Of a stretch of 64,000 nucleotides of DNA, positions 17,846 through 27,754 are shown one piece after another. The position numbers and the translations under genes were made by a program. This DNA comes from Nitrospinota bacterium (GTDB taxonomy: Bacteria > Nitrospinota > Nitrospinia > Nitrospinales > VA-1), in the NCBI GenBank assembly GCA_009873655.1, contig WAIB01000008.1, forward strand, positions 1 to 64,000. The letters are read 5' to 3'. Position 1 is the stretch's first letter; every line of letters starts with the position of its first letter. The notes beneath the pieces are model-generated. The model had not been told where the DNA came from. It ran no database searches and saw only the letters and a list, made by a program, of their open reading frames with translations.

Positions 17846-19954
17846 ATGGAAAAAGTAGAAATAGAAATAGATGGCAAAACCATCTCATTAGAAGCAGGCG
17901 ACCTGGCACGACAAGCAGGAGGTGCAGTCGTCGTTCGACAAGGCGACACCATGGTTCTGGTTGCGGCAACCATGGCAGGTTCGGCCCGGGAAGGAATTGA
18001 TTTCTTCCCCTTGACGGTAGACTATAGAGAAAAGACCTATGCCGCAGGCAAAATTCCCGGCAGTTTTTTCAAGCGGGAAGCAAGACCCGGGGAACTGGAA
18101 ACCTTGATTTGCCGGTTGATCGATCGGCCCATCCGGCCCCTGTTTCCAAAAGAATTCAAAAATGAAACGCAAATTGTTGCCATGGTTGTCTCCCATGACG
18201 GAGAGAACCCTCCGGATGTCAATGCGATTACAGGCGCCTCGGCAGCCTTAATGATTTCAGACATCCCGTTTGACAACCCTGTTGCCGGAGCTCGAATTTC
18301 AAGAGTCGAAGGAAAACTGATCTTTAATCCCAATTACGAAGAAACTGCAAATAGTGATCTTAACCTGATCATGGCAGGAACCGCAGATGGAATCGTCATG
18401 GTTGAATCAGGAGCCAGCGAAGTCAGTGAAGACGACATGATGGAAGCTTTGGATTTTGGCCACGAAAGAATTAAAAAGGTCATTGAAATTCAAATCAAAC
18501 TGCGTGAGCTTCTCGGAAAAGAAAAACTCGTTGTTGAACCGGCTCCTGTAAATGAAGAACTCAAGGCATCAATAAACAGCAAAGCCGCGGAAAAACTGGA
18601 TGCGGCATGCCAGATTCCCGGAAAACACGAACGTGGCGATGCGGTAAAACAAATTCAGGAGGACCTTTTAGCTGAACTGAATCCCGATGAGGATGAACAA
18701 ATCACCGCAGATATTAAAGACCTTTTCCATGACCTGGAAAAAACCACCGTGCGGAATCTCGTGCTCGACAAACAATACCGGGTTGACGGACGAGGGCTTG
18801 CAGACGTTCGTCCCATAAGCATTATGACCGGTTATTTACCCCGGGTTCACGGCTCTGCGGTATTTACCCGGGGCGAGACCCAGGCACTGGTAACAGCAAC
18901 TCTGGGAACCTCTGCCGACGAGCAAAAAATGGACAGCCTCGAATTTAAAGGCAGCAAATCCTTTTTGCTGCATTATAACTTCCCCGCATTCTGTACAGGT
19001 GAAGTGAAATTTATTTCCGGACCGGGACGAAGAGAAATTGGCCATGGGATGCTCGCCGAGCGCTCCTTGGTCCCTATCCTTCCCGGCAAAGATGAATTTC
19101 CCTATACCATTCGAATTGTTTCCGAGATTCTGGAGTCAAACGGTTCTTCCTCCATGGCTTCCGTGTGTGGAGGCTCGCTTTCCATGATGGATGCTGGAAT
19201 TCCGATCAAAGCACCGGTCGCGGGAATTGCTATGGGACTCATCAAGGAAGGCGACCGGGTTGCTATCCTTTCCGACATCCTCGGCTCAGAAGATCATTTG
19301 GGAGACATGGATTTTAAAGTGGCGGGAACGGCCAATGGCATTACCGCATTACAAATGGATATTAAAATCACGGGCCTTGACCGCGATTTGATGAAAACAG
19401 CCCTTCAACAGGCAAAAGAAGGGCGTTTGCATATTCTGGGTGAAATGGGCAAAGCCCTTTCGACTCCACGAGAAGAAATCAACAAGCACGCTCCAAGAAT
19501 TGTCACCCTGACCGTCCCCAAAGACAAAATTCGCGATGTCATAGGGCCGGGTGGAAAAGTCATTCGTGAGATCATCGACAAAACCGGCGTTTCAATTGAT
19601 ATCAATGATGACGGGCTGGTCTCAATAGCCTCTGCGGACGCCGAGGCAGCCGCCAAAGCGGTTGAGTTTGTTGAAAACCTCACCCAGGAAGTCGAAGTTG
19701 GAAAAATCTATCTCGGAAAAGTTAAAAAGATCGTCGACTTCGGTGCCTTTGTTGAAATCTTCCCTGGAACGGATGGGCTGGTCCACATCTCGCAAATCTG
19801 CGATCGACGCATCAAAAATGTGAGCGATGAAATTCAGGAGGGAGATGAGATCAAGGTCAAGGTAATTGATGTAGACCAACAGGGAAAAGTCAAACTCAGC
19901 AGAAAAGAAGCCCTGAAAGAAGGACTGGAAGCTGCAGCCCCTGCGGCTCCCTGA
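17846..19954 (+). CDS. pnp: Polyribonucleotide nucleotidyltransferase
   Basis: 702 residues, full length. Two RNase PH domains (about 1-215 and 310-545), joined by a helical domain; active-site signatures include GGSLSMMDAG and FKVAGTANGITALQMDIKI. A KH domain (GPGGKVIREI, about 555-615) and an S1 domain (about 620-690, VGKIYLGKVKKIVDFGAFVE) follow. It degrades RNA 3' to 5' by phosphorolysis. Start ATG at 17846, 58 bases after rpsO, with GGAG about 10 bases upstream. A strong terminator follows. Confidence 0.97.
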   Translation: MEKVEIEIDGKTISLEAGDLARQAGGAVVVRQGDTMVLVAATMAGSAREGIDFFPLTVDYREKTYAAGKIPGSFFKREARPGELETLICRLIDRPIRPLFPKEFKNETQIVAMVVSHDGENPPDVNAITGASAALMISDIPFDNPVAGARISRVEGKLIFNPNYEETANSDLNLIMAGTADGIVMVESGASEVSEDDMMEALDFGHERIKKVIEIQIKLRELLGKEKLVVEPAPVNEELKASINSKAAEKLDAACQIPGKHERGDAVKQIQEDLLAELNPDEDEQITADIKDLFHDLEKTTVRNLVLDKQYRVDGRGLADVRPISIMTGYLPRVHGSAVFTRGETQALVTATLGTSADEQKMDSLEFKGSKSFLLHYNFPAFCTGEVKFISGPGRREIGHGMLAERSLVPILPGKDEFPYTIRIVSEILESNGSSSMASVCGGSLSMMDAGIPIKAPVAGIAMGLIKEGDRVAILSDILGSEDHLGDMDFKVAGTANGITALQMDIKITGLDRDLMKTALQQAKEGRLHILGEMGKALSTPREEINKHAPRIVTLTVPKDKIRDVIGPGGKVIREIIDKTGVSIDINDDGLVSIASADAEAAAKAVEFVENLTQEVEVGKIYLGKVKKIVDFGAFVEIFPGTDGLVHISQICDRRIKNVSDEIQEGDEIKVKVIDVDQQGKVKLSRKEALKEGLEAAAPAAP

Positions 19955-19971
19955 TTAAAAAGAACCAACGA

Positions 19972-20006
19972 ACGGAAGAGGCAAACCGCCTCTTCCGTTT
20001 TTTTTT
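19972..20006 (+). terminator. Rho-independent terminator of the rpsO-pnp unit
   Basis: Perfect 11-bp stem ACGGAAGAGGC (19972-19982) / GCCTCTTCCGT (19988-19998), 5-base loop, then eight T. It ends the long translation operon. Confidence 0.92.
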
Positions 20007-20021
20007 GCCTGTAAATCAAAA

Positions 20022-20050
20022 TCCCCCTCAATACCCCCTATCAGGGGGAG
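20022..20050. repeat. Small CCCCCT/AGGGGG palindrome
   Basis: CCCCCT (20034-20039) and AGGGGG (20043-20048) flank a 3-base loop, preceded by another CCCCCTC. It looks like a short relative of the CTCTCCCC-type intergenic elements at 41.0 and 52.7 kb and lies between convergent genes. Confidence 0.4.
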
Positions 20051-20061
20051 GCTATTGAAAA

Positions 20062-21009
20062 TTAATTCAGCTCTCCTGATTCAATCTTTCCAGCCAGCTC
20101 TTCTACAAACAATTCCAGGTATTGCGGCGAAGCAGCAGAGATATGCGGCTGAAGAAGTGCATTTTTAATTCCCCACAGGGCAGAATTTTCAGGAAGAGGT
20201 TCCTCTCCAAAAACATCCAGGTACGCTCCGGCGATTTCTCCGGTTTGTAAAGCTTCTACCAGATCAGACTCCTTATAAATATTTCCACGGCCCACGTTAT
20301 ACAGAAAACAAGTTGAAGGTAACATTTTGAAATCGGCCGCCTTTAATATCTCATCGGTGCCGGTTCCTCCCGGCAATGCGCAGATAAGATGATCTGTCTC
20401 CTTTAAAACATTTTCCAATTGACCCGGGGTAACTATTTTATCTTGCCCATCAAAATAATCCGGCGGGGTTAAATCCCTGCGTTTTATTCCGGTAATACTG
20501 CACCCGAAGGGTTTTAATAACCGGGCAATGGTATTGCCTATCCTTCCAAATCCAAAAACAGTTACACGGGCTTTATAAAGAGATTTCAATTGCTCGGTAA
20601 TTTTTATTCGAGCCCATTTTTTCTTTTCCTGCATTGTCTTTGACAAGGGAAAAGCTTTTAAAAAATGAAAAATGGCACCGACAACGCTTTCGGCAATCAT
20701 GGGACCATGAAACCCGCCAAACGAAATCCGCAAAGTTTCCGGCGGTTTCCATGGGATCCAGTCGTTGCCTGCAGCGGGTGTAGCAATGAGTTTTAACCCG
20801 GGGGCTTTAATCAACCAATCTTCCTTAAAGTACCAGACCATCACCGCATCGGCTTCTGGAAGTTCATCCTTAAACTCCCTGGAGTTCGCGCATACATGAA
20901 CCGTTGCCCCGGGAAGACGCAACTGCAAAAGGTTCTTATGTTCGTCTTTAAAGTTCCAGGCATCCACATGCGGATGGGTTAGATAAACCAGAATTGTTTT
21001 AAATGTCAC
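20062..21009 (-). CDS. D-2-hydroxyacid dehydrogenase family protein
   Basis: 315 residues. The Rossmann motif is VFGFGRIGNTIARLLKPFG (about 150-168). The family's catalytic triad is visible: Arg in NVGRGNIY, Glu in DVFGEEPLPE, His in LQPHISAAS. The enzyme should reduce a 2-keto acid with NAD(P)H, but the substrate cannot be told. The usual LPLTPET segment reads ALPGGTGTDEIL. The start ATG is at 21009. It is transcribed alone, convergent with pnp. Confidence 0.88.
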   Translation of the reverse strand: MTFKTILVYLTHPHVDAWNFKDEHKNLLQLRLPGATVHVCANSREFKDELPEADAVMVWYFKEDWLIKAPGLKLIATPAAGNDWIPWKPPETLRISFGGFHGPMIAESVVGAIFHFLKAFPLSKTMQEKKKWARIKITEQLKSLYKARVTVFGFGRIGNTIARLLKPFGCSITGIKRRDLTPPDYFDGQDKIVTPGQLENVLKETDHLICALPGGTGTDEILKAADFKMLPSTCFLYNVGRGNIYKESDLVEALQTGEIAGAYLDVFGEEPLPENSALWGIKNALLQPHISAASPQYLELFVEELAGKIESGELN

Positions 21010-21198
21010 AATTTAGCCTCATTTTCGAATTGAACATACCCCCCTTGAAACAGCCTGAAATCCCTTGGATAACCGGCTGTTAAACTGTGCACATAAGTGA
21101 ACACTTTAATGATTTATCATACTGAACTCCCCTTTTGAAAAACTCAATGATTTTCACTAAACAATTGAAAATATTTGACTTAAAAAAAATAAAAATTT

Positions 21199-21215
21199 TT
21201 GGTCCGGTTTTTGCT
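21199..21215 (+). promoter_or_regulatory. Candidate sigma-54-type promoter before the HU/IHF gene
   Basis: TTGGTCCGGTTTTTGCT keeps the GG and GC dinucleotides of the -24/-12 consensus at the right spacing, 48 bases before the ATG. One match in AT-rich DNA is weak evidence, and no sigma-54 gene is in the window. Confidence 0.3.
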
Positions 21216-21262
21216 CTAACCAGATTGTAACATTTTTTAACTGCTTACAAGAGGGAGGGATC

Positions 21263-21619
21263 ATGACACGAGTAGAATTGGTTGACAAGCTGGCGTTTAG
21301 AATGAAAATCACCAAAAAAGATGCAGACACCTATCTCACCGCTTTTCTGGATTCCATTATGGACGCCCTGGTAAAAGACGGAAGAGTCGTCGTACAGGGC
21401 TTTGGATCATTTAAAGTTAATGAATACAAAGCCCGAGCAGCGAAAAAGCCATTGACGGGCGAATTGATTCAATTGCCGGTTCGACGCAAACCAAGCTTTC
21501 ACGCGGGTAAAGAATTGCGAGAAAGAGTCAATGAGGAAATGGAACTGGTGAAAGAAGCGGAAGCTTTGATCAACCGTCTCCATACTCCGGCAAACGTTTT
21601 TGAAGCAACCGTGGGTTAA
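21263..21619 (+). CDS. HU/IHF-family DNA-binding protein
   Basis: 118 residues; the core of about 92 residues matches HU/IHF: LVDKLAFRMKITKKDADTYLTAFLDSIMDAL, GFGSFKVNEYKARAAKKPLTGE and RRKPSFHAGKELRERV. The Pro in the beta arm (QLPVRRKPSF) suits DNA bending. A tail of about 25 residues beyond the core is extra. GGGAGG about 6 bases before the ATG is a strong ribosome binding site. Whether it acts as HU (homodimer) or IHF (heterodimer) is open. Confidence 0.92.
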   Translation: MTRVELVDKLAFRMKITKKDADTYLTAFLDSIMDALVKDGRVVVQGFGSFKVNEYKARAAKKPLTGELIQLPVRRKPSFHAGKELRERVNEEMELVKEAEALINRLHTPANVFEATVG

Positions 21620-21710
21620 TTTGCTTTTTGTCAGATTTTGTTTTGTTGTGCTACAATAAGCTCTGCAAGTCGAAAATACTTACCATTTGGCAAAGCAAAG
21701 GAGACCCGGA

Positions 21711-21986
21711 ATGGCAGATAACCGGGATACCTGCAGTAAATGCGGGCAAGAGAGTATACTTAAAGGGGACATCGGCCTCAGAAACAGTAAAACAATGGAT
21801 CTGGTGGTCGTTGTTCGGCAGGATCACGGAGTTGAAAAAAATGTGCCCCTGCAACCGCGGGTCTGCGGCAGGTGCGGCTTTGTTGATTTATATGTTAAGG
21901 ACCCGGTCCACCTGAAAATCTGCGCAGAAGACAAACCCATCAACCCCGACTTCAAACAACGCCCCATCCTCGAAGCTGACTTTTAA
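21711..21986 (+). CDS. Small zinc-ribbon protein
   Basis: 91 residues from the ATG at 21711, chosen because AAAGGAG sits about 8 bases before it; an ATG at 21687 is in frame but lacks such a site. Two CxxC pairs (CSKCG near residue 7, CGRCG near 58) form a likely zinc ribbon, with a charged C-terminus. No catalytic motif is seen. It could bind nucleic acid or protein; the function is unknown. Confidence 0.8.
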   Translation: MADNRDTCSKCGQESILKGDIGLRNSKTMDLVVVVRQDHGVEKNVPLQPRVCGRCGFVDLYVKDPVHLKICAEDKPINPDFKQRPILEADF

Positions 21987-22135
21987 AAGCACCCCACCTC
22001 TGAAACTTCATCAATATTTTTTTTCAAGGATATTACCCTTGTGCAATGCCCAATTTTGCGCAAGAATGGAAAAGAAGTCTGGATTTATTCAATTTAAAGT
22101 AATTTATAGCCAATTCTTTATATCAATATCTGTTT

Positions 22136-22813
22136 ATGGCCAGACCTTCTAAAGATGAAATTCATTTTCTCCTATTAAAGCTCCACTCTCTTACGGGAAT
22201 AATTCCCATTGGGGCTTTTCTGGTTATTCATTTATCTATTAATTCCCTGAGAACCGTTGGCGTTTTGCCATACCAGTTGAGCATCGATGTTCTCAACAAC
22301 CTCCCCTTTCTGATACTGATCGAAATTGGTTTTATCTATATTCCCCTGTTATTTCATTCCCTAATGGGTTTTTATGTGGTTCACATCGGTCAAACCAATG
22401 TTTTCCGCTACAAATACAAACGAAACTGGCTTTACACTTTACAGCGATTGACAGGAGCCATTACCTTTGTGTTTCTGATTTACCACATGGGAACGACGGT
22501 CGGAGCAAAATTGTGGGAAGGAAAACATCATTTTGAAGCCGCTCCTTTTTTAATGGACATTCTCAATGGAGAATTCCAGACCTGGCAGGGAATTGTGGTT
22601 TATACAATTGGCATTGTTTCCGCCACTTTTCATTTTTCAAACGGACTTTGGGGGTTTTGCGTTTCATGGGGAATTTTGACAGGAAAAAACGCCCAAAGAA
22701 ACGGGGCCATCGTTTTCGCGGCCATGGGGCTGGGATTAACTTTTCTTGGACTGGCAACCATTCTGGAGTTCAATATGAATCCGGTTCCAGTAGAAGCAAC
22801 CGTATTGAGGTAA
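22136..22813 (+). CDS. sdhC: Succinate dehydrogenase cytochrome b558 subunit
   Basis: 225 residues with five membrane segments, the single-anchor type (as in Bacillus). Likely heme-b ligands are His in LKLHSLTG, VIHLSIN, LFHSLMG, IYHMGTT and FHFSNGLWGF. It anchors the complex in the inner membrane and passes electrons to quinone. ATG at 22136; no clear ribosome binding site. It starts a sdhC-sdhA-sdhB operon with gaps of 4 and 31 bases. Confidence 0.93.
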   Translation: MARPSKDEIHFLLLKLHSLTGIIPIGAFLVIHLSINSLRTVGVLPYQLSIDVLNNLPFLILIEIGFIYIPLLFHSLMGFYVVHIGQTNVFRYKYKRNWLYTLQRLTGAITFVFLIYHMGTTVGAKLWEGKHHFEAAPFLMDILNGEFQTWQGIVVYTIGIVSATFHFSNGLWGFCVSWGILTGKNAQRNGAIVFAAMGLGLTFLGLATILEFNMNPVPVEATVLR

Positions 22814-22817
22814 AGCC

Positions 22818-24758
22818 ATGCTGAATCGCAAGAAAAAAATCGTAATCATTGGAGGCGGGCTTGCGGGTTTGGCCCTGGCAATGAAGTTCTGCGAAAGAAA
22901 TGGCGAAGTCACCATTGTGTCCTACCAGGCCTTAAAACGTTCCCACTCGGTTTGTGCGCAAGGGGGCATCAATGCGGCCATCGATGCAAAAAATGAAGGG
23001 GACACTCCGGAAAAACATTTTTACGACACGATCAAGGGAGGTGATTTTTTAGCTCACCAGCCTCTGGTACGCGACATGTGTTTTCAAGCCCCCGCCATCA
23101 TTCACCTGATGGATCGCATGGGAGTCGCATTCAACCGCACAGGTGAAGGGCACCTGGATTTTCGCCGATTTGGCGGAACCCTTTACAACCGCACCGCTTT
23201 TGCGGGCGCTACAACGGGACAACAACTGGTTTACGCTCTCGATGAACAGGTTCGACGAAATATTCATGATGGTAACGCCACCGCTTTGGAGTGGCACGAA
23301 TACCTGGGAGCCGTATTGGACTCAGAAGGTATCTGCCGAGGAGCCGTGATCCATGACCTGAAAACAGATGAAATTTATACACTGGCAGCAGACGCCGTTG
23401 TTCTGGCTACAGGAGGTCCCTGTCAAGTCTATGGTCGTTCTACCAGTTCCGTAGTCAATACCGGCGCGGCAGCAACGACTGCTTATCTCCAGGGAGCCAA
23501 ATACGCCAACGGTGAGTTTATTCAAATTCATCCTACCGCCATCCCCGGACAAGACAAGCTGAGACTGATGAGCGAATCGGCCCGTGGGGAAGGAGGTCGG
23601 GTTTGGGTTCCCAAAAAAACCAATGATAGCCGTGACCCGAAAAAAATCCCCGAATCAGACCGGTATTATTTCCTCGAAGAAAAATATCCCCTGTTTAAAA
23701 ATCTGGTTCCCAGGGATGTAGCAAGTCGTGAAATTTACGACATTGTGTACAATCAAAACATGGGGGTGAGCGGAGAACCCATGGTCTATCTGGATCTCAC
23801 CCATAAATCCAGGGAGTTTCTCGACAACCGCCTGGGTGGGATCATGGATATCTACACTAAATTTACCGGCGTCGACCCCCGCGAACAACCCATGAAAATT
23901 TTTCCCGCAGTCCATTATTCCATGGGAGGACTCTGGACAGATTATGGTCCCGACCAGCAGGGGTTGATCGAGCATGGCTCACCCAAAAACCAAATGACTT
24001 CCATCAAAGGGTTGTTCGCCGCCGGGGAAGCGGACTACCAGTATCATGGCGCGAACAGACTGGGAGCCAATTCGCTGCTGAGCTGTATCTACACAGGTCT
24101 CATGATGGCGAGGGGAATCATGAATTACACCGATTCCCTGGAAAAATCAGTGGACGACATCCCTTCAACAATTTTCGATGACGCACGGAATCACTGGAAA
24201 ACCCGGTTTAATGAAATCAGAAAAATGGATGGCAACGAAAATCCCTATCAATTGCATCAGCAATTGGGTGAAACCATGCTCGCAAACGTCCTTATTGTCA
24301 GGGACAACAAATCGCTTGAGAAAGCGACTCACGCCATTGATGATATTGAAGCCCGGTTTAAAAATGTGAAATGTACCGATAGCAGTGATTGGGCAAACCC
24401 TTCGCCAAGTTTCATCAATCAATTGTTCTGCATGATTCATCTTTCCAAAATCATTACAAAAGGCGCGCTGATGCGTGACGAATTCCGCGGCAGCCATTAC
24501 AAGCCGGACTTCGACTTGAATCAGCCCAAAGATTTTGACCCGCATGAATACATTGATTATCTCGAGCAAAAACAATACGGAGAAATCACGGATAACAAGT
24601 TTCCTCCTGGACATCTTGACTACATGAAACGTTTTGAAGAGAACAACAAAAAATGGTTAAAGACCACGGTAGCCCAATTCAAAGACAATAAACCGGATAT
24701 TACTTATGAAGAGGTGAATACCTCATTGATCACGCCCAGGCCGAGAAAATATGATTAA
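22818..24758 (+). CDS. sdhA: Succinate dehydrogenase / fumarate reductase flavoprotein
   Basis: 646 residues, full length. The FAD-binding GGGLAGLALAMKF lies at the N-terminus, and the covalent FAD His is in RSHSVCAQGGINAA (about 43). Active-site residues are in HPTAIPG and ESARGEGGRVWVP. The C-terminal helical domain is complete. The direction (succinate oxidation or fumarate reduction) cannot be told from sequence; a five-helix b558 anchor is found with either. Start ATG at 22818, 4 bases after sdhC. Confidence 0.96.
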   Translation: MLNRKKKIVIIGGGLAGLALAMKFCERNGEVTIVSYQALKRSHSVCAQGGINAAIDAKNEGDTPEKHFYDTIKGGDFLAHQPLVRDMCFQAPAIIHLMDRMGVAFNRTGEGHLDFRRFGGTLYNRTAFAGATTGQQLVYALDEQVRRNIHDGNATALEWHEYLGAVLDSEGICRGAVIHDLKTDEIYTLAADAVVLATGGPCQVYGRSTSSVVNTGAAATTAYLQGAKYANGEFIQIHPTAIPGQDKLRLMSESARGEGGRVWVPKKTNDSRDPKKIPESDRYYFLEEKYPLFKNLVPRDVASREIYDIVYNQNMGVSGEPMVYLDLTHKSREFLDNRLGGIMDIYTKFTGVDPREQPMKIFPAVHYSMGGLWTDYGPDQQGLIEHGSPKNQMTSIKGLFAAGEADYQYHGANRLGANSLLSCIYTGLMMARGIMNYTDSLEKSVDDIPSTIFDDARNHWKTRFNEIRKMDGNENPYQLHQQLGETMLANVLIVRDNKSLEKATHAIDDIEARFKNVKCTDSSDWANPSPSFINQLFCMIHLSKIITKGALMRDEFRGSHYKPDFDLNQPKDFDPHEYIDYLEQKQYGEITDNKFPPGHLDYMKRFEENNKKWLKTTVAQFKDNKPDITYEEVNTSLITPRPRKYD

Positions 24759-24789
24759 CCATTTGTAAAAGAAAGCTGTTGGCAAAACC

Positions 24790-25539
24790 ATGACAGATAA
24801 AAAAATACCTTTTAAAATCAAGCGTCAGGATAAGCCGGGTTCGCCCTCTTACTGGCAGACATTTCAGGTTCCATATAAACCTTTCGCAAACATCATTTCC
24901 TGCTTGATGGAAATTCAAAGAAACCCGACCACTCAGGGAGGAAAAACAGTTGCCCCTGTTACCTGGGACAGCAATTGCCTGGAGGAGGTTTGCGGTTCCT
25001 GCACCATGCTTATCAATGGAAAGGTTAGACAGGCCTGTACCGCCCTCGTGGATAATCTCGAAAAACCCATCACGCTGGAACCCATGTCCAAGTTCCCGGT
25101 TGTGCGCGATCTGCAGGTCAACCGAAACCGCATGTTTGAAAACCTTAAAAAGGTCAAAGCATGGATTGACATCGACGGTTCACACGATATTGGCGAAGGG
25201 GCCTTAATGGCCGATTCAGACCGAGCCAAACGCTATGTCATGTCTGAGTGCATGACCTGCGGATGTTGTCTCGAAGCCTGCCCGCAATTCACCTTGAATA
25301 ATTCCTTCATGGGAGCCGCAACTTTCAACCAGGTCCGGCTATTCAATCTTCATCCCACAGGAAGTATGAACAAGGAAGAACGGCTCGATGCGGTTATGGG
25401 AGAAGGAGGAATCACCGATTGCGGAAACGCGCAGGTTTGTGTGGAGGTATGCCCTAAAAACATACCGCTGACGGAATCTATTGCTGATATCGGCCGACAA
25501 ACCAGCTGGCAAATGATAAAAAACATCCTCATAAAATAG
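24790..25539 (+). CDS. sdhB: Succinate dehydrogenase iron-sulfur subunit
   Basis: 249 residues. Three cluster sites are complete: the [2Fe-2S] cysteines in CLEEVCGSCTMLINGK (about 57-72) and a later AC, the [4Fe-4S] in CMTCGCCLEACPQF (about 155), and the [3Fe-4S] with CVEVCPKNIPL (about 217). It passes electrons from SdhA to the heme/quinone site. Start ATG at 24790 in the sdh operon. Confidence 0.96.
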   Translation: MTDKKIPFKIKRQDKPGSPSYWQTFQVPYKPFANIISCLMEIQRNPTTQGGKTVAPVTWDSNCLEEVCGSCTMLINGKVRQACTALVDNLEKPITLEPMSKFPVVRDLQVNRNRMFENLKKVKAWIDIDGSHDIGEGALMADSDRAKRYVMSECMTCGCCLEACPQFTLNNSFMGAATFNQVRLFNLHPTGSMNKEERLDAVMGEGGITDCGNAQVCVEVCPKNIPLTESIADIGRQTSWQMIKNILIK

Positions 25540-25635
25540 TTCCAGGTATTTTTTATTTTAAATACAGGTACTATTTGTTATTATTCCTATTCGAAATTTT
25601 TTATTCTGTGCACCGCGTTTAAAGGAAAAATATAA

Positions 25636-26517
25636 ATGAAAGTCTCACTAGCCAGTGCAATGGGTACCTGTTTTGGAGTTCAAGATGCAATCAATCTTGC
25701 CATGTCTCCCGAATTCAGCAATGAATTGACCATCGTGGGCCAACTGGTTCACAATCCGCAAGTGAGTGAATCCCTGAAGCAAAACGGCGTTTCGCTGGTA
25801 CCGGGAATAGAAGATATCGATAAAATTCAAACAAAAAAGGTAATGATTACCGCTCATGGAGCGGCTGAGAAAACAAAAAAGCGCCTCTATGAAGCTGGGT
25901 TCACCGTTTATGATGCCAGTTGCCCTTTGGTTATGCGTGTCCACCAAACAATTAAATCATTGGTGGCAAAAGGTTATTTTCCCGTAGTAATCGGTCAGAA
26001 AGACCATGTAGAAGTTAAAGGAATAGTAGGGGATTTAGATGACCACCTGGTCATTAACAATGAAACGGATTTCCAAAAAATTAAAAGCTCGGGAAATCGC
26101 AGGTTGGGAATCGTTACCCAAACAACCCAGCAAAGGGATAAAGTAGAGGCACTGGTTGAAAAAATTCGCGGATTGGAATATGTGGATGATGTTGCTTTTG
26201 TAAACACCATTTGCCAACCCACACACGACCGGCAGTTGGCCGTTCATGAATTGGCGGACCAGGTTGATCTTATGATTGTTATTGGGGGTTACAACTCCTC
26301 CAACACCAAAAAACTGGTTCACGTTTGTGATGAAAAGGGGATAGAAGCCCACCACATTGAATCTTTCGATCAATTGCACAAAGAATGGTTCATTAACAAG
26401 CAACATGTAGGAATAACCGCGGGCACAAGCACTCCCGAAAATGTCATCAATGAAGTGCACACAAAAATCCTTGAAATTGCCAAAGATGTAGAAGGCCAAA
26501 CTTCCCTCGCCTCTTGA
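25636..26517 (+). CDS. ispH: 4-hydroxy-3-methylbut-2-enyl diphosphate reductase
   Basis: 293 residues. The three cluster cysteines are in GTCFGV (about 12), DASCPLV (about 97) and NTICQPTHDRQ (about 196). Substrate-binding motifs VHNPQV, TAHGA, VTQTTQQ and TAGTSTPENV are present. It makes IPP and DMAPP in the last MEP step, feeding the squalene/phytoene synthase that follows 122 bases downstream. Start ATG at 25636. Confidence 0.95.
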   Translation: MKVSLASAMGTCFGVQDAINLAMSPEFSNELTIVGQLVHNPQVSESLKQNGVSLVPGIEDIDKIQTKKVMITAHGAAEKTKKRLYEAGFTVYDASCPLVMRVHQTIKSLVAKGYFPVVIGQKDHVEVKGIVGDLDDHLVINNETDFQKIKSSGNRRLGIVTQTTQQRDKVEALVEKIRGLEYVDDVAFVNTICQPTHDRQLAVHELADQVDLMIVIGGYNSSNTKKLVHVCDEKGIEAHHIESFDQLHKEWFINKQHVGITAGTSTPENVINEVHTKILEIAKDVEGQTSLAS

Positions 26518-26639
26518 ACCCACTTCCGAACAGAACTAAAAATGGCTCCCGCCGAATTCCGTTACCTGCCCCAATAATCTATTTCCCTTTAACAACGGAA
26601 CTGCTATAAATACAGAAACGTTACAAGGCTTTTTATAAA

Positions 26640-27743
26640 ATGGACGATTGGGCCTACTGCCAACAAACACTACCTAAAGTAAGTAGAACCTTTGCCTTGA
26701 ATATTAAAGTATTACAAGGCGAACTGTACCGCAGCATATTGATTGCCTACCTGTTTTGCCGAACCGTCGACACCGTGGAAGACGCAACTGAACTGGACCC
26801 GAAAGTTAAAATCAGACTGCTATTGGAGTTTTCCCGTTTAATTGAAGACCCGGATTATCGACAAAGCCATCTCGAAATCTGGACTAAAGATTGTGCTGTT
26901 GTGGATGGAAGCATGAACGATCTGGATCTTCTAAAAAATATCAAACGCGTTTTCAATATTTTTGATTCGCTAAAAGAAAATCACCAGAAACAAATCATTC
27001 CATCGGTCTCAAAAATGGCTAAGGGAATGGCACACTTCCAAAACCGGTTTCAATTTGGGGAAATCACCCCGTTGGAAGACGAAAAAGACCTGGAAGAATA
27101 TTGTTACTTTGTAGCGGGAGTTGTGGGTGAAATGTTATGCAATCTTTTCCTGCAAAAGCTCACATCACTGTCCCCACAGGCAAAAAACATCATGAAAGAA
27201 AATGCCGTCTCATTTGGCCTTGGGTTGCAAATGACCAATATTTCAAAGGATATTATGGCTGACCGTGACCGGGGCTGGTCCTACATTCCCAAAAGCCTGA
27301 TTGTCTCAAATGGACTGACTGTGGACGAATTCCATTCAGGAAAGTCAGTAGAGAAAAATCTGCAAATACTTGAAATCCTGCTTTGTAAAACAAAAGGGCA
27401 TTTACAAGACGCGTTAAAATTCACACTCGCCATTCCAAGAACGGAAATATCTTTGCGACTGTTTTGCATTTGGCCCCTTTGGATGGCAATGAAAACCGTC
27501 GCCGCTCTTCACAACAACCCGGCGTTGTTAAAATCGAGTGCACCGGTAAAAATCTCTCGAAGCCAGGTAAAACGAATTTTATTGTTAACTCCGCTGATTG
27601 CGTGGTCAAATTCATTTCTAAAATTTTCTTTCAATAACATCCTCGGGAAAAAAGACTTTAAGAAATATCCTGATTTTGACCTTAAAGGCCTGCATCAAAG
27701 ATTAGGTGAAATTTCCATGGAAAAAATTTCCTCTAACATTTAA
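26640..27743 (+). CDS. Squalene/phytoene synthase family protein
   Basis: 367 residues. Both Asp-rich motifs of head-to-head prenyl synthases are present: DTVED (about 41-45, after SRTFALNI) and KDIMADRDRGWSYIP (about 207-221). It would join two FPP to squalene or two GGPP to phytoene; the long single-enzyme form resembles squalene synthase more than the HpnC/HpnD pair. Squalene would suggest hopanoids or sterols, but no cyclase is in the window. Start ATG at 26640. Confidence 0.9.
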   Translation: MDDWAYCQQTLPKVSRTFALNIKVLQGELYRSILIAYLFCRTVDTVEDATELDPKVKIRLLLEFSRLIEDPDYRQSHLEIWTKDCAVVDGSMNDLDLLKNIKRVFNIFDSLKENHQKQIIPSVSKMAKGMAHFQNRFQFGEITPLEDEKDLEEYCYFVAGVVGEMLCNLFLQKLTSLSPQAKNIMKENAVSFGLGLQMTNISKDIMADRDRGWSYIPKSLIVSNGLTVDEFHSGKSVEKNLQILEILLCKTKGHLQDALKFTLAIPRTEISLRLFCIWPLWMAMKTVAALHNNPALLKSSAPVKISRSQVKRILLLTPLIAWSNSFLKFSFNNILGKKDFKKYPDFDLKGLHQRLGEISMEKISSNI

Positions 27744-27754
27744 AGTACTTGACC

